Source of the DNA: Plumapathes pennacea
Taxonomy: Eukaryota > Cnidaria > Anthozoa > Antipatharia > Myriopathidae
Length of the DNA stretch: 64,000 nucleotides
Direction of reading: 5' to 3'
Assembly (NCBI GenBank): GCA_964036295.1
Contig: OZ038466.1
Span: forward strand, 12,310,001-12,374,000
The stretch's first letter is position 1. Every line of letters begins with the position of its first letter. A program made the translations under genes and the position numbers. Positions 32,101 through 43,800 of the stretch are shown here, piece by piece. The notes under the pieces are model-generated. The model had not been told where the DNA came from. It worked only from the letters and a program-made list of their open reading frames with translations, and did no database searches.

Positions 32101-33481
32101 AAAAGACTTTGCATATTTCCAGGTGAAGCAAAAGTCTCTCACTTCCGTACCTTCAGACGTTGCGTCACCACAGGTAAGTCACATGATCTGCTAACGGTTG
32201 CTTAACGACTAAACTTTAGGAATAATTTTCCATAAAATAGAGCTGTTTGGTCTCGCGACACAGAGTGATCTTTCATTCTGCAACCAGAGATTCATCAGTC
32301 AATGTGTAGAATTTGGCAAATCACAGTTCTTTTTTAATGAGGATTGTCTAAAGGTTGAGGGCCGAGGGGATGTTGTTAATTAGTTATTTAGATGTTGGTA
32401 ATATTATTACATCCGATTTATAATGCTACATAAAGTGATCGATACCATAACTAATTTCTCAAAAAGAAGGGTCTTTAAGAAACAAACAAGACTACTAACG
32501 TTAGAAACTAGAAAATTCGTGCTACCCATACCTTTTTCCTGTTTACGTTTCTTGTCCCTTCGTATTATCATTTTACGTAAACCTCTCTCAGAATAAGATC
32601 GCATTTACTTTCAACAGTCAATTGAAACCGCTTTAAGTGAAGTTCCTTTGTTTCTCTTGCAGATACCAGAACTGCAACGTCAAGACATGGAAGCAGTGCA
32701 ACATAAAAGAAGGAAACAACTTAAAGATTTCTGTATCAGCAAAAACCTCACCGAACCAGTTTTCGGAAAAAAGATCCCCGACTTGATGGTGGACGAAAAA
32801 GACAAGATATTGTTGTGTGTCACTTATAAAGTAGCATCAAGGCAACTCAAAAGAGTCATAGCAGCCCTGACGGACGTGAAAATAAGGAGATACGCACCGA
32901 GAGGTCTGTTCAAGTGGTTCAACCTTTACACAAACGGCGAACGAGAGCACATGGCCAAAACGTATTTCAAATTCCTCTTTGTCCGCGAGCCTTTGGAGCG
33001 ACTCCTGTCAGGATTTCTCGATAAGTTCTACCGGGAACCCCATCCCCAATATCGATTAAGCTACGGACGGAAAATCATCGAGAGGTATCGCGAAAATCCT
33101 TCCCAGGAATCTCTCGAAAAAGGAAACGACGTGACATTTGACGAATTCACGCAGTTTATACTCGATGGAAACCGAGACGAGCATTGGGATAGATACTATA
33201 AGCGTTGTCATCCTTGCGCGCTTGACTACGACTTCATTGGCTATTTTGAAAATTTTCAAGAAGAATTACCTTACGCGTTGCAAGCCGCTGGAGTGAAAGA
33301 CGTCCCCATGCAGATTCCTTACGTGACGCACAACACGTCATCTAGAGTGCAAATGTATTATTCGCAGCTTTCCAAAGAGAAGATTTTCAAGTTAGCAGAA
33401 CTGTATAGTTATGACTATGGGTTGTTTGGCTATCCTTTCCCAGGCCCCTTGTATTCAGACCTAGTCGGGGACGAAGCGTGA
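29117..33481 (+). CDS. Carbohydrate sulfotransferase B, five exons
   Basis: join(29117-29237, 30877-30917, 31361-31399, 32123-32173, 32663-33481), all GT-AG, phases consistent, 356 residues. Signal anchor about 17-34. The catalytic domain is in the last exon, with the same FVREPLERLLSGF block and the same odd TYKVAS loop as copy A. The first exon has 27 extra bases after ATG (nine residues, starting PFTAAACRR) relative to copy A. Exons 3 and 4 encode a stem-region linker and are duplicates of each other (ACTTCC...GCGTTACCACAA|gtaagt versus ACTTCC...GCGTCACCACAG|gtaagt). The last exon differs from copy A at only about a dozen residues, with over 200 bases (from about 32805) apparently identical, while exon 1 and introns are clearly diverged. 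Likely a Golgi glycan sulfotransferase; substrate unknown. Confidence 0.85.
31444..31720. mobile_element. MITE with 20-bp perfect terminal repeats in sulfotransferase B intron 3
   Basis: Left end TAACATGCATACAATAATTT, right end its exact complement at 31701-31720. Left inner sequence CTGCATTCTGATTGGCTGA. A relative with an internal deletion lies at 55392-55507. No transposase frame. Confidence 0.75.
31728..31812. repeat. 85-bp hairpin adjoining the MITE
   Basis: GTAATCACATGATTTCTCGTG at the left pairs with the right end CACTCGAAATCATGCGATTAC, with GGAATAAAT/ATTTATTCC inside. The right arm plus CCTATACTAATT recurs at 55463-55507 attached to the same MITE family, so it is probably one composite element spanning 31444-31825. 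Confidence 0.65.
31914..31936. repeat. Poly-C run (about 23)
   Basis: An uninterrupted C run inside sulfotransferase B intron 3. Similar runs lie near 33831-33846 and 49477-49496. Run lengths in such tracts are unreliable in most sequencing. Confidence 0.8.
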
Positions 33482-34846
33482 CCGGCAAAACCCCATAAGG
33501 GCAAATAGAAAACCTATAAGGGACCATTCACAAAAACATATGGGAGAAAAAGAGCGATGAAGATTGTTTTCGTATCTTTTAAAAAAAAATCCAGTACTCC
33601 GAATGTAAACAGACAAATTACTTTCAAGTATTCCTTCCAATACAACTCCTCTCTTCAGACCACATTTAACCCTTTCACTCCCAAATTCTCCCAACTGGCT
33701 ATGAAGAAATGTATGATTGATCGGTAATGAGAATTGATAGATAACTCAATCAGCTTTCATCTAAGAAATGCATAGTTACTAAATCCTTACCCACAAAAAA
33801 GGAATGTATGGACAACTCACAGCCCGCTCCCCCCCCCCCCCCCCCTAAAAAAACAGTTAAGGTCAAGCCAGAAAAATATTCAACACCTGTGACAAATAAC
33901 ACAATAGACAATACTTCATGTATTTACGTCATTTAACTAAAATATAATACTTAGAAGTAGTGTCGCTCTAATCCAACATACAAACTAACCACTTAAATAG
34001 CGCGAGAGTTTCCTATTGTTTAAGTCGGGGGTCAAAAATGGGGCTTGAAACTCTTTGAGTTGAGATTTAAATTTCTTCTAGCCCCCGTCCAACCCTACTA
34101 CAATGAAATGATCAGCACTTAGTCCTTTCACTCCTTACAGCGATCAACTTCAATTTTCTCCCTCAGTAATGTATCACACAGTACGGAAAACAAGGTCTTG
34201 GATAGCTTAATTGCTGGGACGCGAAAGCTGATTAAACTATAAATTCTCGCCACGTCACTCGTACAGTTTGGAGAATTTGTACTGTGAGCTCAGGAGTGAT
34301 TACAAAAGGTCTGCAGACAGTGGTCACTTTCTTACAACAAAATTTGATAATCTCGGAAATCAAGGCCGGAAAATGCCCATGTCTTTATGGTGTCCTATAA
34401 TTTTTGGGTCGCTCCAGCCCCCAAATAGGGCAGTGGCAGCAGTGACAGATATTTTTGTGCGTTCGGACCTACTTAAGAGATCTTTTGTTTTTGCATAAAA
34501 TTTAAGACTCAAACAAGACGAACCAAATAATAATAATATTAATGATCCATAGCAATAGTAATACACTCCAGGGAAAGACGGCAAACAAATGAAAGCTGCG
34601 ATAAATTCTCAAAATTAGTGTTATGCTTTTCGACTATTTCGCTGTTTTCACCACGTTAATAAAAAATAAGTCATCTCACTTGATGGCAAACAGACGGAAT
34701 TCAACACGTGAAGTCGCTGAATGGGGTTGGCAGCTCCTCGATGTTTTTCCTTGCTCTCGTGAGCATACTGTACGTCACACACGCTATTCGCTGTTGTCAC
34801 GGCAACGCGAAACGCGAACGGTCTCTGTGGCAACAAAACCACGTGA
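33482..34846. other. Convergent intergenic region with decayed MITE pieces
   Basis: Lies between the 3' ends of sulfotransferase B and USP9X, which face each other. Contains TTAACCCTTTCACTCCCAA at about 33668 and CCTTTCACTCC with GATCAACTTCAATTTTCTCC at 34125-34165, both from the TTAA-type MITE family, and a C run near 33831. No gene. Confidence 0.55.
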
Positions 34847-37800
34847 TTAATCAAACTCTTCGGTCGGTGGCTTCGATTCATTCTTTGTGTCTGAAGTGTC
34901 CTCTTCAGTCTTGTTAACATCGGGATCCTGTGAGGTTCCCGCTTCGGAGGGATCCGCAGCTGCCTTCTCAGAGGGCATCTTCTCCAGTGGGCTCTTCTGT
35001 GAGGGATCCACATCCTGAGGGGCCTGGCTGTGTTGTCGTTGGGACACGGGGGACTCCGATTCATCGGCCGAGTTGCCGTTTTCTCCTTCGGCCTCCTCTT
35101 GCTCCTGTAAGAGGGAGATTTATTTTTATTATTCGCTTAATCTGAATTAACGATCGCGCTGTTGTTGTCGTTGTTGTTGTTGTTGTTTGTTTGTTTGTTT
35201 TTTTTTTTTTTAACAATTGGTCTTATCATACAAAATAGAAAACTGGCCACAGCAACAATCTTCGCCACACAAAATTATACAATATGTTTTCCATAGTTTC
35301 GCATTACATCGGTCAACTTATATCTATTAATTTATTGTTTAATGTTAATCCTCTAAAGATATATAGGGGAGGGGAGGGGGAGGGGGAAGGTTGATAGAGA
35401 TTATGTACCAGTCAGTTTAACAGGTCACAAGGCTGTGTTTCCTTTGTAATGATTGAATGTTTCACTCGAGTCGAGCGAGGAAAAGTGCGATCACAAAGCC
35501 ACAATATGAAACGGTATGAATCAGTACCTCTTCTGGAAACAACTCGCAGGCTTTGGCGAGCGTCACACGTGCGCTGTTGGATCTCTCCAGGAAGTATCTA
35601 CGAGAAAACGAAACAATGCTTCAGAGCCACTTGTGCAAAGGACGTGAGGTCCACGAGACAATTGCTAAACTGAAAGAAACCTTGCTTATCACACGTCGTG
35701 TAAGGTAACCTGGTCTGCAAGCTTACGAAAGCTGAGTATTTTAGCGTTCTAAACGGCACCAAAGGCCCTTTGATCGGAAAAATAATTTTGGTTTAGTTGG
35801 ATCAAACTGCACGGAAAAACAATTAATTTTTAACACCGCTGCACGGACCGAGCACATCCGTACCCCCTTAGGCCCGTTTCAACCGTCGCGCCAATGCCGT
35901 GCCGAACTCAGTGCAAATTAGTTCAAACAAAGGATTTTGCTCATTTGCATTGAGTTCGGCACAGCAGTGGCGCGACGTTTGAAACGGGCCTTAGATACTA
36001 ATCTTATCCATCAATCCCTGATCATAACTAGAATTCTCCCAACCATTCATAAATGAAATGTAATGCACAGTCAAGTACAATTTGCCAAGTCCCCCGTTTG
36101 CACTGTAGATGCTATGTAGTCGAGTTGTAATATCAACGCATTTCTCGTCACTTACCCGTTAGACGCCTCGTTTGAAGGGCTTGGGGGCGACCAGTTATTG
36201 TACGCGTACGACGAGCCAGTGTTGTACGGTCTCTGCAAAACAGCAAACGAACGACACGCGACGTATGTTTTGAAATGGCGTGAACAAGGGACGCAAGTCT
36301 GACAAGATGATTCAGTGGCCATATATGGGCAAGTCTCGGTCATTTCTCAAAACAGTTATTTGTTATTTGGTGACCAGAACGTCCTTGGTCGAAAAATAAC
36401 ATTAACCTCCCCAGAAGTGGTCTCATAACTGCTGTGTATTTAGAGTAATCGAGTATTGATTTTAACTTGGGCAACTAAAACATGAAAACCAGACGCCTTA
36501 CCCTATCCAGTTCTTCTCCCAGCCACTCCACCGCCCAGCCCCATTTTCTCTTCAGATCCGGGGCACTCAACATGACGTGGTATGCAAGTGGGCAGCTGTG
36601 GACAGAAACGAACAAATTTCCGATCACCTCGTCTTTCTCATCTATCTGACTTCTTTCAAGAACTCTGTTCTATTTTCTATGACTTCTTCTTTTCTACATC
36701 TTCCTTAAAAAATGTTCAAGCCTCGTGCCACACTGCACATCTGGACCGATAACAACTTGACTCACCCACTGAACAGAGCCACCATGAACTTGATACATTG
36801 ATAAGCCCTCTTCTGGTAGTGATTCTTTGAGCGCTGAATCGTCTCAAACAGACCTTCTTTGTCTTCAGGAATCCCTGGCAATAGCACGACACGCTGTTAC
36901 ATTGACATCTAATAACAATCCCAACTGCTAACAACATGCACGCACAGATTACAGGTCAGATAACGGGTCACTGGCAGCTACATCTTCACCTAGTCAATCC
37001 TCGTTTGCTTTGACGAGGGACTAACACTTGAAATGGCAGCTAATCGTTGATCTGATCAAGCGACATCGCAGACTTCTTACAAAGGCAAAGCTCAAAACGT
37101 CACCTTGTTCGTCCAACTTCCATAGTGTTGAAATAACAATTCCAAGCAAATTCCAAACTATCACATCTATTTCCAAAATATTTTCAGAAGGATTCCACAT
37201 ATTTCCATATGTCTAAGCAATAAAAACATTTCATGGCAGCGAATTGAACAAATCTGAAACCAGCTATTTTTTTCAAGACATTGCACAGCCTTTTGTTGTA
37301 TACCAAGGAAGAAGCCCAATTTCACCAGTGGTTTCACAGAGATAAGTTTGTCATTGCATCTGATTGGAAGCAGATTTAAAGAGTAACGGAAGAAGACCCA
37401 TCATCAAAGAGTCCAGTACAAGGACAACTCTGTAATGGACTGTTAAGGAAATTCAACACACGTGTGAATGTGCTTTGTCAGCATATGTGTGATCAGTTCA
37501 GGGTGTTTTTACCTCTGAGTGTGTTGTGAATTCTATGACTTTGCCAGGAGTCCTGAATCAACAACATTTGGTGTAACAACTCCAGATACGGCTTTAACTC
37601 GTACGTGTAGGAGTACGCCACCTGAGAAAAGCGCAAAAATAAGTTAACAGTGAACAAATAAATAAGGTGATAATAATAATAAAAATATTGATAATTATGC
37701 CTAAATTACACAAGAGACAGAGAATACAACACTGGAAGCTTTACCGTGAAATAATACCACTCGTTTTTAAATAACAGTATGTTTCACTTGGAAGTGTTAG

Positions 37801-40800
37801 AGTTAACTTCCAACAGTAAACATGCACGAGCTCATACGTGCAGTGATGAAAAGGTCAGTAGAACACTACGTAAGGGTACTAACAGATTGCAATTGTCTGA
37901 TATAGATGCATCTGAAAAGACCTAATGCTTCCTGTACTTGTTAATTATTAGTTAGCTAGGACGGAGGGTTAACACTCGACATATCCATAACAATGATATG
38001 TTGATAAAATCTGTTTCACACCAAAACCAGTTCTTGTTGGAATGCCAACTGGCCTTTTTTTTTTGTTAATTTCGAGCCCTGCTGGGACAAGCATCGTAAT
38101 GCTTATTATAATCTGCTGATGAATATCCACTCTGTCTGGATGAAACAATTCTAATTACCATAACAGTTGGCTCAAAAATAAAGCTTTCTGGCATAGATAT
38201 CGCCCCACCAAGACACTTGCCTGCCATAACAGCTCACTCAGCACTGAACGGGAGAAATGTGGGTTTTCGTAAGAGCAGAACTGCAAAGCAACGACAGAGA
38301 AGTAGATTTAACACCACCACCACCACAACATTTTCTGTTCTAGAAGGTATTCTTCTGATAGCCCTGAAAAGTCAATTCTATTTCAATTTCTTTCCGAGCT
38401 CTGAGAGGTCTCTTGTACAGAAAGAAGAACTTGTGTTTGAAAAAGTTTGAAAAGGGAACTTGATTCAGCTATAAATTCTCTTTGAGCTATCCATGCATTT
38501 TATCCAAAAAATAGTTAGAAGAATAGGTGTCTATTGGCTGAATAAACGTACCACGTCAGAAGTTCACATTTCTCTTCAAACGACTTGTACAATTCTTAAA
38601 GAAAATCTTATGAATTGCAAGGTCAGGGAAAGACGTTCCTCACCTTGAGAAGTTTTAACGTCTCCTCGGACGCAGTGCTGTCCTCCACGATTTTCTTTAG
38701 ATACCTACAGTAGAAGAATGAGAAGTGTTTCAATCCACATTAGCTCTTTACATTCAACCCCGCGACAACCCAAACAAGCTAGCCCAAATTATTTGCAGAT
38801 GTCATTGACACGAGTAAAAGATTATAGGCTGTGTCCTCTGAGCGCAGCATCAACCGTAACGCCACAGGTTATGCTGTCGTACATGCAAGCAGTACTGTCT
38901 GTGTTCACTGACAGACCTGCCGGCCAAATCAGTAAACATTTACACGTGTAGTTTTTTCAAGTTACTATTCAAACACCACCACACAGGTGAAGGTCTCAGA
39001 TGCATTATAGATACAGTTGTATGAGGTTATGGTACTGGATTAAAATGCGTTTTAACGTGTAGAGCAAATGGTTCAGTATACACTTGTAAATGTTTTATTG
39101 AGGTAAAACCCTTACGTACGTTGTCTTATTAAAGAGGAGATCTCCCACAACAGGGGGGAGTTCAGCAAGTGGTTGTCCTCCTTCGAGGAATGGATTTGGC
39201 TTCGGAGTGCCCTAAGAGGTAAGGGAACTAATTAGAAAGTATAACAAACTGCATGACCCAGCACAGCACATCGCACCACAAGTCTACACACCTTAACCCA
39301 AGACACAAAAGGCATTGTACAAATGTATCCTAATCCACCAACATCGCCACACTAGCTGACATCACAGGAAACCATGTATTACAAACAACCCCTCCATACA
39401 CAGACACAGACACACACAACACCAAAAGGTGATAGCGAAATATCTCTATCAGAGAACAAATTCTAACCTCATACGACACACACTGCTTGTCTAAACTACC
39501 TAATCTTTGCTCCAACTGTGCAATCTAAAAAGATGAACTTCAACTGTTATTAATTCTTCAACTTGGCCGCGCAACCAAGGCCGCATCAAAGCATTGAAAT
39601 GGCTTGCTACACTACAAACCAACAACGCAACACACACAAAACGTTAAAATATACGCTGTTATTTGCACTCGTAAAACGAGAAAGAGACTGACGTTTGCAC
39701 AACAGGGGATAGTAGCTCGCTACATCTGACCAAAGGAGCATAGAAACATGAACAGTCTGAAACAACAGAGAAAAGTTGACAAATTTGCTTTTCTTGTTTT
39801 GTTTGTTTGCTTACCTTTGATGTATGCATTCTAGAGGAGACATCACAACAGCGGACCAGTTGGGACACTACAGCGTAGAGCTTGCCCAGCTCGGCGTACT
39901 GATAGCGGATTGGAGGACCAGGCCCATCATCCATTGCTACTAGCATAAAAGTTGCAGGTACACCCAACTGAAGCAGTTGTTGTTTCTGTGCAGCAAGAAC
40001 GTTAACTGTTAGTATAGAGGTACCACAAAATGAATGTTTGTATCATGTTTGGTGCTTTAAAAGACCACATTTGTACCACCATCATTGCGATCTCTGTACA
40101 AGAAGTACATTAACTCGTAGTAAAGGTGCTATGGTTGTCCTACACAACATGACTTGAACAAACTAGATACTTGAAACACCAACATTCATCATCTCTGTAC
40201 AAGAAGTACATCACTGTTAGTGGAGGTCTTGGGATTGTGGTACGCAACATGAATTGTTTAATCAAACACTGCTGACAGACTGTATACTAACACCAACATG
40301 TGTCATCTCTGTAGCAAGTACATTGACGGATTGACGGTTAAAGGAGGCTGGGGTTGTGATACACACCATTCGTTTAGACAAACACGTCTAACAGAATACA
40401 GTCAACTCCCTCTTAATCCCTTCACTCCCAAGTTCAAAATACAGATTCCCCCAACCTTTCAAGAAGGAAATGTATGGGTGATGTAGTGAGAATTGATAGT
40501 TTAATCATCTTTCACCTGAACAAGGTATCAAAAACCAAACTCTCCTTACTGTATGACATATCTCTGGTTAGAAACTGAAGGAGAAAGTTGAAGTTGATCA
40601 CTCTTGGGAGTGAAAGGGTTAACGGATACTCCTCCAAGACTGACACTTCTCTAACGTACACCTGGACTCGGTTTTTCAAAGCACGATTAGGCTAATCCTG
40701 GATTAGGTGTAAACTTTATTGTCATTTATAAGCCTGAAAACGTGAAGGTTTTGTCCTGCAGCGATTTCCTTGATACGTTTTCAGCTAAAACAAGTTTTTT

Positions 40801-43800
40801 AATCCATATTTGAACAAAACCCTGCAGTTTATCGGCAGAGAGGTCGAGAGAAAGAATTTCGTTAATCCTGGATTAGCTTAATCGGCTTTCGAACAACCGG
40901 GCCGTGGTAGGAGCGGTCCCTGCCGTTTCTTCAGTCATTTACCCTAACCGAACTCTCTTTAAAACGGACGACTCTCTAAAATGGACAATTAGAGCTTATC
41001 CTGAGGGTGAACGTCTTAGAAGGAGTTGACTGTATAATACACCTGTGTAACACAACACTTGTTTTCTCTGTACCTACTGTTTATGGAGGACGTGTTGGGG
41101 GTTGCAGTACACACCATAAATGTTTCTGTTGTGTTGTGTATACCTAACAGACTATAAACTCGTGCTAACCTCTGGCGCACCAAGCCCTGCATACATGAGG
41201 AAGAAATGGAAGTACTGCTGCAGATGACGCCCGTGTTCTGGCACTTCTTTCTTGAGCAAGTTCAAAACTGCTTTGAGAATATGGTCACTCAGACTCGCAT
41301 TCTCGTCCAAGCCTGCAAAACAGAATAACTTAGTTTTACGCCACCACTTCTGAGGCCACGACCATTTGGCTTGTAATGTTTTGTTTGCATCTAGAAATGA
41401 GTAAATAAGTGCGAGACTGAATTTGGTTCCCGATACGAAAAATGTAATAACTCGATGGTAAGATAGGTACGTAGCACTTTCACTTAAAAAACTAATCTTC
41501 TTCTCGAACGAGTCAGGTGGAAATAGATTACTAATTCGTCTTTTGCATGGTTAAGAGGCCCCCTTACCTACAGGACTCAGTTGTTCAAGGCAGGATTATG
41601 CTAATCCTGGATTAAGGTTAAACTTTGCTTTAGTATAGAAACGGAAATATTTCGCTCACAACACAACCTCCCTGATATTCTGAGTCAAGGCAACCTTTTT
41701 AGTTGATCTTTGATCAATACCCTGTGGGGCTTGCTGCCAGGGGGCTAAGAGAATAATTTAGCTAATCTTTGATAAGCAACGAGCTTAACCCAGGACAGTA
41801 TAACTATGTACAATAAAATAATAAAACTCAGGATAACCTGACTCGTTCGGGTGAATACAAAACCAGCCGTCAACAAAGCAAGCGTACATTAAGTACCGAA
41901 TAACCACTGAACAATTCTGATCATAACAATAATACCGACAATCATTTTATCACACCTTTAACTATGGCTGGATCGGTTCCTTCTGGATACGGAAAACACG
42001 GGCCATCCTGGCGTGCAAAGTGTGCAAGGAACACCAAGATTTTGGCAAACGCATTTCGCACCTTGAGGAAACAAACAAGACAATGATCCATAAACCGTTT
42101 AGCGATCGATTAATTATTAATACAGACGATCATGCACTAATTGTATTCGATAGAATTGTAATGTCTGTAAACGTCTCCTTTCTTCTTGCCAAGTACAAGT
42201 AAAGCTGCTGTAGTCACTGTTGGAGTCGCCGGTCTTGTCGTTGTTGATTTAGTTATTGAAGTCGTTGTCATCGTCGTCGTCGTTGTTGTTGTTGTTGTTG
42301 TCGTCATCATAATCGTCATTGCTGTTATTGTTGTTGCACAAGACGCCAAAATACAAACAACGTACCTCTGCACTGGGACATTCCAGAAGGTATTCTGAGA
42401 AGCGGTCTATGTTATTAAACAAGCAGTTCTTGGAAAACCACAACCGTGCTTTCGTGCTGGGTCTCAGCAAACAGCACACTGCGTCATACCACTCATTAGC
42501 TGGACCCCTGTGTGAAAGGCGACAACGTCAAGAACTTAGTTGATCGACAGACACAAGATAGTTGATTCGTGGAAGAATAAGATTCGAATCACAGATATTG
42601 TCTTTTCTTAGAAAAAAGACTGGTGCTCATGTTATAAAACATGAGCAGAGTTTACATCTTGCCTCTACATACGAAGAACATTTATGAACATTTAGGCATA
42701 CAACACCAATGTTCTCCAAAAAAAATATCTTCATTTGCGCTCAGGGCGTGCGGGTTTGGGGGAAGGGCTATTCTGAATTAGGAAAAGCGGCGCCGGTTCG
42801 TTTAAACTTTTGGCTTGAAGCTGCCAGAGAGAAAATAATAAAAAAGAATCTGAAATAGAACTTTAGGAAATGCAAGCAACTGTTCCAGTTACTTCTATTC
42901 CGGAATATACCAAAAACATAAACAGCTATCCTAATATAACATAACGTGCAATCTGCTCAAACAATCTATTACAATGTACTCATTAAAAGCTTTTATTTGA
43001 GTGCTCACAGGTTTCAGTTGACAGTTTAAGAACTGCAGGTTTTCAACGTTAAGTCAAACTGAAGGGCTATAAAAATCGCCTTTTCTTTCCCAAAAAGTGG
43101 AATGGTGTTCATGTTTACAAAACCGTAAACAGTAGCAATAAATGCGTGCCCTCACCTGACAGCCTTCTTGGTGTGAAAACCCGTCGTGAAAAGGAACTTG
43201 GATAACAGCTGGATGCTTATCATCGTCAACGATTCGGTGTCGGGCTGAAAGACAATCGCAAGTTAAAAGCTATCCTTTCCACAAAATACATACATACTTT
43301 ATTTATTTATACACGGTAAAAAAACATCAGTCTTATAAAACAGATTACAATAAAATGTTTAACGATAAAAGAACTGGTTTACATGTTTGCCGTGTGCGAA
43401 TCCGATGATGAAAAGTATTGATCAACGCCCCTTTTGAAACTGGAGAGGGAATCAAGATTTATTATTGCGCTTGGAAAACTATTCCATAAAATGGCCCCCC
43501 TGTAACTGATGCTAGGGCTAATTTATTTTGCGCGTTTCGTAAGTGATATCCTGTGAATAATCTGCCATTCACGGATGGCATCCTTGGCATCCTTGAACGA
43601 CTTACATTCACTCTGTGGTTTTATCTGCTTTGTTATGAGTGGCTCGGTGAGCAAGCGAGAATCTGGGTGACTGTCTGCCCGGCTGACTGACTGATAAGTG
43701 TCTCAGCAAGCAAGGAATTCAGTAAGGGAATGAGTGAGTAGAAAGACCGACTGTGTGACTGAGCAAATGGCTGAGCGACTAAGGGAACGAGAAAGACTTA

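Larger units (their letters stand above)
40399..41032. mobile_element. Pogo/mariner-like MITE carrying two nested MITEs
   Basis: Outer ends CAGTCAACTCC ... GGAGTTGACTG with TA at 40397-40398 and 41033-41034. Two other elements sit inside (40413-40622 and about 40668-40904). The outer element's own sequence resumes between and after them (CGGATACTCCTCC; CTCTTTAAAACGGACGACTC). It lies in the intron between exons 41170-41312 and 39815-39985. Confidence 0.7.

Noticed and set aside
33482..34846. A small gene at 34268-34498 / 34360-34584
   Set aside because: Overlapping opposite frames over MITE-derived and simple sequence with no motif.
42137..42479. Thr/Val/Asn-rich proteins around 42.2-42.4 kb
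   Set aside because: Translations of a trinucleotide microsatellite and of a USP9X exon in wrong frames.
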